From positions 260,418,339 to 260,482,338 of the forward strand of contig OV884057.1 of assembly GCA_930367215.1 (NCBI GenBank): a DNA stretch of 64,000 nt, given 5' to 3'. Both the position numbers and the translations under genes were made by a program. Source of the stretch: Pollenia angustigena. Lineage: Eukaryota; Arthropoda; Insecta; Diptera; Polleniidae. The number at the start of each line of letters is the position of its first letter. Within the stretch, counting starts at the first letter, position 1. The notes beneath the pieces are model-generated. The model was not told the origin of the DNA. It ran no database searches and was given only the letters and a program-made list of their open reading frames with translations. Of the stretch, positions 32,778-44,076 are shown one piece after another.

Positions 32778-33088
32778 TGATATTTTTAGTTAGGCTTTTG
32801 AGTTCATCAAATTTAATTTTAACTGAAGGAAGGGAATTTACAACATGAAATTTTATTAAAATTTATTGATAATTTTCTTGGCTGAGCTGGGGCTCGAACC
32901 CAGGTTGAATTTACATGTTTCAGGAATCACCACATTTTTTCATCAGAATTTTTTGAGTTCTAACCTCTGCACCACTGCATCAATAAATTTAAATAAAATT
33001 TCATGTTGTAAAAATTCCTTCCTTCAGTAAAAATAATTTAATGAAAATTAAATTTGATGAACTCAATCAAGCCTGACTAAAAATATCA
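32778..33088. mobile_element. Family S element: tRNA-like core between inverted arms
   Basis: The ends TGATATTTTTAGTTAGGCTT and, inverted, TGATATTTTTAGTCAGGCTT open arms of about 95-110 bp containing GAGTTCATCAAATTTAATTT and ACAACATGAAATTTTATT. The left arm lacks about 15 bp. Between the arms lies a tRNA-like core (separate entry). No target duplication was found. It is either a TIR transposon that captured a polymerase III promoter, or two head-to-head SINE copies. Confidence 0.7.
32880..32982 (-). repeat. tRNA-like core of family S
   Basis: On the minus strand an A-box-like TGGTGCAGAGGTTAG is followed by B-box GGTTCGAGCCC. The T arm pairs perfectly: CTGGG-TTCGAGC-CCCAG. The ~55-bp spacing between boxes is longer than in most tRNAs. 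It is not a functional tRNA by inspection. Confidence 0.6.
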
Positions 33089-34805
33089 GAAATTAAAGAA
33101 ATTTATGTTTTTAAAATTTTAAAATGACTTAGAGCTTTAAAAATCTTATTTAAAAATTAGAGAAAGGCTACTAGCGTGTATATTTCCTACTAAATTATCG
33201 GGCATGCTCTAGAAATCGAAATTAAGTGGATTTAAAACCGAGCAAATTTTAAAAAGGATCCTGTTGAGCAATTTTTTAAAAATATTCCTTCTTCATTCTT
33301 TGAGTACCAGTTATTTATTCAATTACAACTCTTAAGACCCGATTGTAAACAATGGAACTTAAAAACTCGTTCGATTTCGGTTTCAATTTCACTTTATTTC
33401 GATTTCTAGGATATGCCTGTATCTGTAGTATTCATTACTGGTACCAATAAAAACGTTCATTAATGAAAAACAAGTGCAAATGGTAAATCTTATACGTACA
33501 CCATGTAACTTATTTTATTCGCTGGTATATTTTTGTGTTTTTCGTTTTTTTTTAATTTCTTGTTGTTTCTTCTCACCAGCTTGTACTTGATAATGAAGCG
33601 CTAATTAAGAAACTTATTAAAAAAACAGAAGAGAGAGAGTAACTAAGAATTAAAAGAACATTTCTAACGTCAGTCAGCCAGCATTGACTACAAGTATTAA
33701 ATTCTTAAAATAAAAAAAGAAGGAAACTAACAGGGTGAGATAGAGGGAAAGAGTAAGATTGTAAGTGAAATGTACAAAAAAAAAAAAGAAGATTTCAAAA
33801 GCAAAAGCCTGTTTTACTTTCTAACACAGTCAGACATCCTGGTGATGTATTTTATTTTCCTTTGTTGCCTCTCTACAGTAAAATCTCGAATAACATTTTA
33901 TGATGTTTTGTACACAGCTGTGACTTGAAGGAATAAGTCTTGAATGCAGATAATCGAAATATGATGTTATTTAGTCAAAGTGTTAGTGTAATTGTGTTTG
34001 CGTTTGTGTGTGAGTGTGCTTTTTTATGATTTTAGCCTTCATTTAAATGCTGCAACAACAATAGAATGAAAATTCACTCAGACATTCAGCCATGCACACA
34101 TAAATATTTATTGTTAGCAAGAACAATTAACTTTAAGCGTGACTAGTAAGCATAAGTTTTTCGTTTTTTAAGAATTTTCCTGCTTTTTTCGCAGTTCTAT
34201 CTAGTTCTTACACGAACTGACTAACTGGTCCTATGCCGCGTGTGTTTGTGTGCTTTTTTCCAGAAATTTTCTCTGAAATTAATTGTAATGAATAAGACTT
34301 TACTTGTTTAGTTGCAAGTAAAAAAGTAAAAATTAAAATTTCTTAATTTTCTTTAAGATCCTAAAGAGAAGAAAAAAGGGAAACGACTTGTGCCATAAAA
34401 TAAAATGTCTTGCAATTGGTACATTCATCTACAATTCTATGTTTGAATTGGTGTGGTATATGAATTTACGAGGACTGTTGAGAAGATAAAAAACCTGAAA
34501 AAAATCGGACTGTTAGAAAACAAATTAAGTAAAGTATGTAAATTGAATTTCTTATAAAGGGTGGACCAACTTCGACTTGCTGCTTTGCATACTGAAGACG
34601 TTATGATTTATGCCTAAGCAATATTTATTAAGCCAATTGAATTTCTTAGGATCACGTTGTGACGAGAAGTTTTGTATGGATCCTTGGCGAAATAAACTGG
34701 TTGCGCAAAAGTTCTTCGTGGCTCATTACCTATTGTACCCTAGTTCTCAGAACGGGAATTCAGGCCTTTTATCAAGTTGACACTGGAAGTTGTTACAGTA
34801 TTAAC
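33089..34805. other. No gene seen
   Basis: AT-rich, with several purine-rich runs. At 33893 a CTACAGTAAAATCTCGAATA motif resembles one end of a pogo-like element, but no partner end was found. Confidence 0.4.
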
Positions 34806-35190
34806 TAGAGTTGTCAATTATTCGCCATTCAAATAATTGTTTTTGTTCGTTCAATCAAACAATTAAATCTAAAAACTTATTCGATTAATCGATGAGAATA
34901 ACGAATAAAAAAATTATTTTACAAAAAAATAACTATGGAAAACCTTCAATTCCATCCGCTATGACTTCTTCTTTTTTTGATGCATAACATTTTTCATCTT
35001 AAATCCATATCGTTGTTTTACTTAAAGGCATCGTTAAACCCTTAATTTCTTAATAATCCGATATTAATCTGGATTTTCGATTTTTTATATAGAACAGACG
35101 CTGTCTCTCTTAATGTATTTTTCCACTGCACTACACTTCAACGTTTTCAATGGTAATATTGTGACACTTACGCAAATGGAAAAGATATAT

Positions 35191-36769
35191 GTACATTAGA
35201 GCGTCTCACCAAAAAAAGTGCTCGAGTTTGAAAAAGGGTCTATTTTTGCATGCTTTGTTAATTTGAGAACCTGTTTCCTTACCAACATATGCAAATTGGG
35301 TATTGTAAGAAAGGTTTTTTATGGCGCTTCCAACTGTTTATACAATTTTTCCAAGGATAATCATTCATGTCCTTCTTTCAAGGATTTTCTGTAAAAAAAA
35401 ACGGTTTTTGAATTTTTTGTTCGGGGTTGTTTGTAATAAAAGTGCCAAATTAACATATTTTATTCTATTGTCGATTTAATTAAATACGTGTCTCAGCTTT
35501 TTTTGAAATTCGTGCTAGTTCGCGTTTTCACAAAAATTCAATGGGTTGGTGACCCTTCGTTTTAAATTGGGTAATATGGGTATCAAATTTTATCTTTTGG
35601 GAAGTCGTCTTTGTATGTAAATAGTTTAGATTTTTGCAAATTAGATGCATTTTACACGGTGCTTTGGAATATATATAGATGCAATTTTGTAGTAACTCTA
35701 ATATCATAGCGGATTTAGTTTCTAGATCATGTATGGATGAAAATAGGACTAAAGAAAGAAAAAAATAAATGTTCCACGACTTTTTGGCGGCATATTTTTG
35801 TCGCAAATTAAAAAAAAATTAAAGTCGTGGATCATTTCATTTTCCTTTCTTTAGTCCTATTTTCATCCATACATGATCTAGAAACTAAATCCGCTATCAT
35901 ATTAGAGTTACTACAAAATCGCATTAATATATCGAGCCCTAATAGCAAAATGATGTAACCAACAAAAATAAAATTTTACAGTGGAGTTTTTTTTTTTATT
36001 TTATTTCATATAAATTTTGTATGAAATTTGTCAATTACCTCAAAATTGTTCAGGCTATAAAATCGTAACGGTGCCTTATGTGACCACGACATTTAAGGAG
36101 ATGATGCAAGTGTTGCCAATAAAGTCATTTACTTAAATAAACTAAAATTTTAAATGATGTCGCTTACATCATTTTTGCTATTAGGGCTCGATATATTCCA
36201 GAGCAACGTGTAGAATGCATCTAATTTGCAAAAATCTAAATTATTTACATACATGCCAAAAGATAAAATTTGATACCCATATTGCCCTATTTAAAACGAA
36301 AGGTTACCACCCCATTGCATTTTTGTGAAAACGCGAACTAGCACGAATTTCAAAAAAAGCTGAGACACGTATTTAATTAAATCGACAATAGATTAAAATA
36401 TATTCATTTGGCACTTTTATTACAAACAACCCCGAACAAAAAATTCAAAAACCGTTTTTTTTTTACAGAAAATCCTTAAAAAAAAGGACATGGATGATCG
36501 TCCTTGGACAAATTGTATATACAGTTGGACGCACCTCAAAAAAACCTTTCTTACGATACCCAACTTGCATATGTTGGTAAGGAAACAGATTCTCAAATTA
36601 ACAAAACATACAAAAATATACCCTTTTTCAAACTGGTCCAGCTCACGAGAGGTCAAAGCTGGATCCGAAAAATTTAAAATGTCATCTTAAAAAAGTCCAA
36701 GGTTCATTTTTTGGAGGGTACATCGAGCACGAATTTTGCTTCCATACAACTTGAGTCGCTCTAATGTAC
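35191..36769. repeat. Giant inverted repeat, ~0.6-kb arms
   Basis: The left arm 35191-35783 is matched inverted by 35821-36769 around a 37-bp loop. Examples are GATCATGTATGGATGAAAAT against its complement near 35855, and TTTTTTGTTCGGGGTTG against CAACCCCGAACAAAAAA near 36425. The right arm is longer because it holds a 258-bp MITE and about 100 bp missing from the left arm. Identity looks high over the shared parts. Confidence 0.85.
35933..36190. mobile_element. MITE in one arm of the giant hairpin
   Basis: The ends are CGAGCCCTAATAGCAAAA with TGATGTAA inside, in both orientations. ATATAT flanks both sides. The other arm of the hairpin, which lacks it, gives the empty site (TATATATATTCCAAAGC) and so fixes the boundaries. 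Confidence 0.8.
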
Positions 36770-36962
36770 ATACATTAATAATTTAAAAAAAAATATATAA
36801 TACAATAACAACATTTTCTACTCTCAAGATATGATTTATATAAATCAATTCTTTATTTTTAAGCTTTTTGTTTATTTCTAAATGTTTAACCCGAAATTGA
36901 AAAATACCCTTTCTTGAAAATTTGTTTACGTTTGATTTAAAAATAAAACAGCTGATACAATT

Positions 36963-37224
36963 GAGAAAGTGAGTTGCAAAACTCGTTTGTTGCAAATTTA
37001 AAAATACGAGATGGCAAATGATTCTTTCAATTGTTTTGGCGCTTTATTAGACGAAATATTCTGATTGCATCAATGCTTGTCCGTGCTAAAGTCACGGAAG
37101 AGGACATGCATTATTGATACAATTATTATATTTCTTCTCATTAAGCGCCAAAAGAACTATTAGAATCAATTGTCATCTCGTATTTTTACTTTTGTAACGA
37201 ACGAGATTTGCAACTCACCTACTC
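36963..37224. mobile_element. MITE with GAGAAAGTGAGTTGC ends
   Basis: Long inverted repeats: GAGAAAGTGAGTTGCAAAAC / GAGTAGGTGAGTTGCAAATC, continuing through AAAAATACGAGATG to TTTTGGCGCTT, about 100 bp each. AATT borders both ends. It is non-coding. Confidence 0.7.
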
Positions 37225-37839
37225 AATTGTTTGTTAAGATTTGTTTAATAAGAACATAAAATACATTTTTTTAATACAATGAGTACACAACACGGTTTTT
37301 GTTTACTAAACATTGAGATTAATTACAACAAGGGCTCTGGCAACAATATTGTTTAACTTTCCTACATTTTTTATAAAATCACTAAAAACGTATGAGAATA
37401 AACTAAATTCTAAGCTTTTATTTAATTTATTTTTTAATAAAAAAAAAATTGTTCGATTAATCGACATTAATTAATCGATTTATTCGTTATTCGAAAATCG
37501 TCGTTTTGAAATTATTCGAACAAGAGTTTGGTTTTGATTGATCGATTAATCGAATTATTCGTAATCGGTTGACAAATCCAGTCCTATCCCAGGAGTGGGA
37601 AGAGATACAATTTTTTTGTTCACTACAAGCAACTTCTACGGACCCCTAGATACATATCTTCAATTTAAGTTCAACTAATACGGGCAGATATTGTACAGGC
37701 ATTAATGGGCTAAAATCTTCACGGTATTTTATATTTTCCAAAATTGTATGCAAAAATAAAAAAAATTATTTTGATAATAAACGGGCAATGCAGGGCCTTA
37801 AAAAACTAAACTGGCAACATGCTTTTGCAAGTTGTTTTT

Positions 37840-38150
37840 GTTTTCATTTTGTTTTTTCTAAACCTACTTACAACTACAATTAATGTTGGAAGAATTCCAA
37901 TCAATTGTATTGGGGAATGTAAGAAGAGATAAAATCACTGTTTATTGTTAATGTTTTTGTTTAAACTTTGATATTGTTACAAGTAGAACTGTTGCTTATA
38001 ATTCTTACATGCTTAACAGTTTTATTTGGTTTAATATCTTTAGTTTTTCTAAAATCTTTTAGGATGAAGTTTCCTAACGATCTGGCCTAAGCAACCAGTG
38101 AAATGCGCATAGGAATAGCTTATCCCATCAAAAATAAATTTCACAAATAA
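37840..38150. repeat. Dispersed repeat B, copy 2
   Basis: Matches 15642-15950 over its length, ending AAGCAACCAGTGAAATG and GCATAGGAATAGCTTATCCC. See copy 1. Confidence 0.6.
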
Positions 38151-38240
38151 CAAAATCTTTTAAGTTATAAGCATTTTAAATCAGCCTGTCAAAGTTGCCA
38201 TCTTCTGGTCATTATTATCAAATATTAAATTGAATCATTT

Positions 38241-38666
38241 CCCTGCAAATAATAGGACCAGTCCAAACACGCGTGTAAAGAGTAGTCCACAAGGGACCAG
38301 GACTAGTCCACAAGTAACCCAAACGTATGGAAAAAACCTGGTCTATTTAACATTACGATGTCCTAGGAGAGGACCATATAACCCACCTTTGGACCACTAA
38401 GGAGTAGTTTTAAAACTACTCCATGGTATATAACCTACCTTTGGACCAGTAAGGAGTAGTTTTAAAACTACTCCATGGTATACTCAAGAGGATTAGTTTT
38501 GAAGTCGTTTAAACACGAAAGCATGTCGTTAAAAAACGAAGACATGTCGTCTCACTACAAACACTTTTTAACAATGACATGGTCCATGCTTGCATTACAT
38601 CGGACTAGTCCATGGAGTAGTCCATTTTATCAAAATGGGTCAGGTGGTCCAATTTTATTTGCAGGG
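38241..38666. mobile_element. CCCTGCAAATAA-ended element, copy 1
   Basis: It starts CCCTGCAAATAATAGGACC and ends, inverted, CCCTGCAAATAAAATTGGACC. The interior has repeated GGAGTAGTTTTAAAACTACT units and many ACTAGTCC/TAGTCC motifs, including a tandem ~65-bp duplication at 38380-38480. The other copy, at 61937-62309, lies in the opposite orientation. It is non-coding, and the superfamily is unknown. Confidence 0.75.
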
Positions 38667-38689
38667 TTATTTCGAAAAGGGCTCAGGTA

Positions 38690-39560
38690 CAAAAAAAAAT
38701 TGTTCAGGAGACACATAAAACTTAATATCTCTTAAGCCATTTGACATGATTGAAACACACAAATATTCAAATAATCTATATGGTTTAAACATATTTTTGT
38801 ATTATAAAATAAGATTTACCGCTTTGAAGATTAATTTAAGAACTACACAATTTTAATAAAAGTTAACAACATTTTCAACGAAAGCTACTTATTATAAAAA
38901 AACAATAAGAACATTTCTGTACATTTTTATTTGTTTGATAAGATGACAAATTAGGAAAAACACACATTCCCAGAACAAAAACGAAGATAAACATGTGAAT
39001 TATAAATCTTCTTCTTTCTCGTTGTGCCTGTGAGTACAAGAATGAGTACAGAATATCTTCATACAAATTTTGGAAACCGGCAATTTGGAAATCATTATCC
39101 TTCAAGCAGCTGCATTCACACATTTACAAAATGAAGATAAGCAAAAATTGTGTTATTATTTTAATTGTTCTCCTGTAACGGTGTTGACTATTCAGATTTT
39201 TTAATAATGTTAAAATAAAAATAGCTTTTATAAAAGATTGACCACATAGTCAAGACTTAACACTCACTGTAAACATTTTAAATGCAAGTTTTTTTCGATT
39301 GCTAACTAAAAGACTCATACTTAACATTCTAAATACAGACGGAGATGAGCCCTTTTCGAAAATAATTTTTAAAAAGCCACCTGCTTTTCACCGCTATGGA
39401 AGGGGTATATTACCTTTCATTATCACAGAATATCAGTCAAAAAATTCAATTTCCAGAAACTTGTACCTGAGCCCTTTTCTAAGCAAATGGTTCAATTATA
39501 GTTATCGTGACTTAAAATGAATTATGACACTTTTGTGATAGTCTTATGCCAAAGTTACAA
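38690..39560. repeat. Dispersed repeat C, copy b (uninterrupted)
   Basis: Shares ordered blocks with 27195-29660 but lacks its foldback and Helitron insertions. It provides the empty-site reference TTCTGTACATTTTTATTTG. Confidence 0.65.
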
Positions 39561-40288
39561 CTTTTAGACAAAAAGACCGTAAAGAGGTAGTTACTTCTAC
39601 AAGAGTTCAAAATAGAGTGTTATGTGTCTTTGTATAGATGACTATAAGTCATTTGGGTGAGGCTTAAGATTAAACTCATAATCCTGCAACCATACGTTTA
39701 ACTTTTCCTTGACGGTCTTTTGCATATACTGTTCGTCAAAATTTTCGAAAATCAAATGTTGCACTGAAACGATAACTTTGCTCACTTACCTTGTAAGCAG
39801 CTGTTTTCTTGAACACTCAACTTGAAAGAGAATTTTAAAGGCAAGTTCGTTTCACTTTTTAAAAGTTTGAGTGTATTGGTAAAAAAGTGTGAGTGTATTA
39901 AAACTTGAAAGAAAGACAAAACTTGATCGTGTAACCTTTAAGAAATGCATAATAGCTTGTGGATTTAATTTGATTATTTCAAATCATTTCAACATACCCT
40001 CGTACTTATCTGTGTTAATACATGTTTGTAACTTTCTAAGTGGTTTAAAAACAACACCAACAAAAACACATACATCCACACACAAAAAACTCAATTATCA
40101 AAGAAATTTTCATAAAATTTTCTTTATTTCTTTTACGTTTAGTTCTCCTTAATTTTTCTAACTACTAAAAGAAAGAAAACATTTTCATTTAAAGTTTAGC
40201 CACATTTTAACTTAAATTTGTAATTGGATTTTAAATTTTTTATGAAGTATAAAATATAAAAAAATAAAAAAAATGTATATTTCTTAAA
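39561..40288. other. No gene seen
   Basis: AT-rich. The open frame at 39889-40152 (plus) has no motif, promoter or splice context. Confidence 0.4.
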
Positions 40289-40581
40289 AAGGAACACAAT
40301 TGCACCGTATGAACGTAGTAGCGTACGACGTTGCCATGATGTCAAATTAAAACGTCGGATATTTTATACAAAGACGCACTTAAAACCTAACCGTAAAAGC
40401 GTTTCTACGTCGTACGTTGACTAAGATCAAATTCTCTTTCATTCACCACTTGTGATCGCATTGTTATAGCAAAATACAATTGTTCACGTTACCGATTGTC
40501 GAATTTCATAAAAAATATGTCTGTTTCACACGCTTGAACGTGAAATTTTTTTCTGATTATTTCCATTATTAAAATATAAAT

Positions 40582-42228
40582 CGTCAGCTCAGAATTGGTT
40601 TGGCGCATATGCCAAAAAGTCGGAGTGGAGAAAAACGACATAGAATATACCCGATAGAATTTTTTTATATTTTTACCACTGCTTCCGGTATATGTTTTGA
40701 AGAAAAATGCAAATTTTTGCGCACTTTCATGAATAAAGTTAGAGTTTAATAGTATTTTTTTGAAAATGAAAAATATTGTTTTGTGCCGCATACGCCACTT
40801 TTCAAAAAAAATTAAAAAATGGCTTTTTGTGCTGCATACGTATACTTATTGCTGTGTATTGAGTAACTTATTGTTGAGATGAATGTTTCTATATTTACAA
40901 TCTAATAAAAAGTCAGCATTAATGAAATTTTTTTTTATTTGGTTTTATTTTACAAAAACAGAAAAAAACAGTTCTACTGTTATGAAAAGGAAAAAAGTAA
41001 ACAACTTAAAACATAGAATTAAGAAAAAACAGTTGAAATTTAAAACTAAATATTTAGTTAATTTTTATAATAACTTTTATCAACATGTGGAAGAAATATA
41101 AGCAAGTCTTTTATGTCTCTCTTTTTATCGCTGGAAATAATTGATGGTTTCGATATTTTCAAAACATGCGTCAACAAATTCTCAGAAGCAATTTTTTGAT
41201 GCAGACTTAACCAAAATTGCATTTTAATATTTTTCCTCTCTCGTCGAAGTTTTATAATGTATACATAAATTATTATTTTTACTGTATAGAAGTACCTTAA
41301 TTTTAGCAAAAGGGACTTTTCGAAAGTCCATTTTATTTGCTACCAACGAGTATGTGCGAAAATCTTCCGGAAGCATTTCTATAACTTTTAATTTTGTTTT
41401 ATTATTTGGCATTGTTTTAAGCAAATTTAGTAAATAAAGAGGACTATGAATAACACCATGAACACAGTTCACTTCTTGAGTTAAAGAATGTCCTGGTTCT
41501 GAAAACTTTTGTATTACGGTATCAATATCATTTTGTTTAATGAACATTTTGATTGCGGTTGAGTTATTTCAATTTTTATTTTTAGGTATTTGAGGTATAA
41601 TGTCAAAGTTTTAATTAGTGGATAATCTTTTATTAATTCATTTAAAATTTAATTTAAAGCACTAGCAATATCGTTACCACTCCGACCGCTATGAGCTTCC
41701 GTCCACAAATCACAATAAATAAAATTTGGTATATTTGGCATAATAATGGTTGCTGTAAGATTGTACATATTCAATTTTCGTTTGTAGTAAAATGTTGAAG
41801 CATTTCCCTTAGGTAGGCTAAAAACACTTTGCATATCAAAGCAAACCGTACACTTGGTTGGGTCCATTATTTTATAAAACTATTTTACACAACTTAATTT
41901 TCTTGTTGTCATTTTATTTTGCTTTTGCTTTAACTATATTTTTTCTTACGGCAATGCAGCAAAGCAACAGTAAAATTTATTTTGTACGTTTTTGTATGAA
42001 GAATTTGCTGCAATCGCCAAACAATGGCTTGTGGAGCAAAACAGTACTTAAAAAATTTTGAAATAGTTGATATGCAGCAAAATTAATTCTTTATATCTCA
42101 GAAACCATAAAAATTTTCGAGAAACAGGTTTTTGATTTAGAAAGAGGGTATTAAAAAAATATATTCCTCATACCTAACTCATTTTTTTTTAAAAATGGTC
42201 GGTAGGTCAAACCAGTAGTGAGCTGACG
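40582..42228 (-). mobile_element. Family T DNA transposon with dead transposase
   Basis: The ends CGTCAGCTCAGAATTGGTTTG and, inverted, CGTCAGCTCACTACTGGTTTG match well over about 20 bp (given here to that limit). Fragments of both ends occur elsewhere (26906, 31750). The element carries transposase remains on the minus strand. It seems internally shortened, since the coding part begins in the middle of the protein family. Confidence 0.65.
41050..41868 (-). pseudogene. Degraded DDE-like transposase of an insect TIR family
   Basis: On the minus strand the first reading has CFDMQSVFSLPKGNAS, then FYYKRKLNMYNLT, then SGRSGNDIASALN, a stop, and LIKTLTLYL. After a frameshift come PKNKN, QKFSEPGHS and QEVNCVHGVI, and later LKVIEMLPEDFRTY. 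The last part has SSDKKRDIKDLL and LPHVDKSYYKN. The order (D-Q-V..FYKRKL..YN, GRG-like, P/GGQNRN-like, PGH..E-D-H) matches a transposase-like family widespread in insect genomes whose superfamily name I cannot give with certainty. The N-terminal half is missing, and stops and frameshifts show that it is inactive. Confidence 0.6.
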
Positions 42229-42447
42229 AAATGTATATATTTATGTGTTTTATTATTATTTGCATTACTAAAATATAAAATATAAATGATTAATTAGAAT
42301 TCATTACAAACCAAAATGAGATCACGAGAATATATCTATTGAATTAAAATTACATTGCAAATAAAATTACTCATAATATTTAGGCATTAAAAATATCGGT
42401 TATATTTTTCTGCTGCTTTTTCTTTTCTAATAAATAGTTGAAATACT

Positions 42448-42680
42448 GGGGGCAAATTATGGCATTCGTGATCGAATACTTTCGCTATTCGAAAGCAATT
42501 TTATTTCAGTTGATACTGAACAAATCGTAATTATTTTTTCAGTTTTGTATAACTCAAATAAATACTTTACAACACTAAAAATAATTATTTCGAGCCGTTC
42601 GGTATGGACCGAAAGAATTAGAAATAAAACTGCTTTCGAATCGAAAAAGTATTCGATGACGAATGCCATAATTTGCCCCC
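42448..42680. mobile_element. MITE with GGGGGCAAATTATGGCATTC ends
   Basis: Inverted repeats of about 60 bp begin GGGGGCAAATTATGGCATTC on both strands and continue through ATCGAATACTTT and CGAAAGCA. No clear target duplication (flanks GAAATACT and TGCTTTCT). It is 233 bp long and non-coding. Confidence 0.75.
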
Positions 42681-42825
42681 TGCTTTCTCCCTTAAGCGTC
42701 TAACTACACTCATGCCACTTTGATCCACCATTGCTCTCCTACCCATTGCAATGCATTGTAAAAATTTCAATTGCCACACTTGCAGCAATTTTTTTAACAG
42801 GATCATCGGGAATGCAAACTTTATA

Positions 42826-42887
42826 GGGTGTAGGATCAATATTGTAGAAATTACAAACGGAATGACAAAGTTATTAATACCCTTTTA
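42826..42887 (-). repeat. DINE-1-like fragment, 5' end
   Basis: AGGGTGTAGGATCAATATTG, then TACAAACGGAATGACAAA and ATACCCTTTT. This is the complement of the first 60 bp of the copy at 59822. Confidence 0.6.
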
Positions 42888-43384
42888 CAAAATTGTTCAC
42901 GTTATAGAACTTTATGAGTTTATTTCACGTTACAGAGTAGTCAATGTAAAAAAAATCTTGTTCAAGTTAGGCGGTGTTCACGTTAGACGGTGTTCAAGTT
43001 ACCGCGGGTGTGTAAAATTAAAAACAAAATCATATAATCAAAAACTAATCGAACATTATTAAGCGTACCGTATGCACACCAAAAACGATATTTATTTTCT
43101 TTTTGTTTGTATATTATTACAAAGCCCTTAATATCGTTCATAACTATTTACACGAAAGTAGAAAACATTATGTACTGTTCTGTTTTTGTTATAAAACAGT
43201 ACAATTGTAGTGGTTCTGTAGGCATACATTTTATTTTAATGTTCTGTAGAATATTTTTCACATTGATGAAGGAATGAGCAAACAAAATAGCATTGTTTTT
43301 GTTGCTTGGCGATTTGCAAGAACAGCCTGTGTGTTTTGTGTACATTTTTAATGTTTCAACAATTTTTAATCGCAATTAATCAAC

Positions 43385-43573
43385 AAGAAGGTAATAACAC
43401 AAAATTGTTCAGTAAAAGCAAAAAATTTTTAATTTTACATTAAAGGCATATGAAACAGATTTTTTAGCCAACCGTTTTATAACCAGAAATATGAATTTTA
43501 CGTAGCGATTACTTCCAAAAAGTAAAAAAAAAATGTTGGTAATACCCTTTTGTTGTTCAAGTGCGATGTGTAT
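43385..43573. mobile_element. Mariner-like MITE, decayed copy 2
   Basis: Shares TTTTACATTAAAGGCATA and AATATGAATTTTACGT-type blocks and the end TTGTTCAAGTGCGAT with 18099-18344. The left end is degenerate. Confidence 0.45.
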
Positions 43574-44076
43574 TTTGGTTTTGTAAAAATTATGTTGTTC
43601 TCTTTACCAGCCAAAAGGGCGTTGACCACAACTGAAAGGAACGAACATTAATGTGCTGAACCAACCATAATGTTGTTTTTCGATTAAGAGAACGCAATGA
43701 AATGTTTATGCTAAGTTGGTTTAGTACAGTATTCTTATTGTATACAAAGATCACAAGCACAGAAACGGGTTTTAAGGTATCTTATACACAACCACTATTA
43801 GCGTTTGTGTTTTCCATATTTATACTGTACAGAACACTTAAGTACAGTATTTAATGTTTATTTTCAAACTCTGATTAGAAATATAAAATTAATTTATGTG
43901 CGCTTTTCAAATTCAATATTTGAAAATAAAAGGAACAAATCTACAATAATTTAAATAAATTCGGCATTTCTAAAAAAATTTTAAATGGAAAACAAAATGC
44001 AATTATGGATGACTGAAGCGTGTTTGTAGAAATTTGCAGCGATACGTCCTACGTAGTACGACACAATTGTGTTCCT

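Larger units (their letters stand above)
34806..37577. mobile_element. Old hAT-like composite element
   Basis: The ends TAGAGTTGTCAA and, inverted, TGGATTTGTCAA enclose subterminal regions rich in CGATTAATCGA and ATAACGAATAA motifs on both sides. The 8 bp outside (GTATTAAC and GTCCTATC) match at only five positions, so an 8-bp duplication is possible but decayed. The interior holds a giant hairpin and two MITEs. No transposase was recognised. Confidence 0.45.
40289..44076. mobile_element. Possible large TIR element enclosing others
   Basis: AAGGAACACAATTG at the left is matched inverted at 44063-44076. Next to both ends lie CGTAC/TACG-rich sequences (GTAGTAGCGTACGACG, TACGTCCTACGTAGTACG). 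No target duplication was found. The interior consists of younger insertions and unassigned DNA. The pairing could be chance or a remnant. Confidence 0.4.

Noticed and set aside
33881..33980. Second pogo-like element
   Set aside because: Only one end-like motif; no inverted partner or TA pair.
36420..36690. Frames on both strands near 36.5 kb
   Set aside because: They fall in an arm of the giant hairpin; the complementary arm gives similar shadows.
42618..42839. 73-codon minus-strand frame with RRLREKAGG
   Set aside because: It starts and ends in repeat DNA and shows no known domain.
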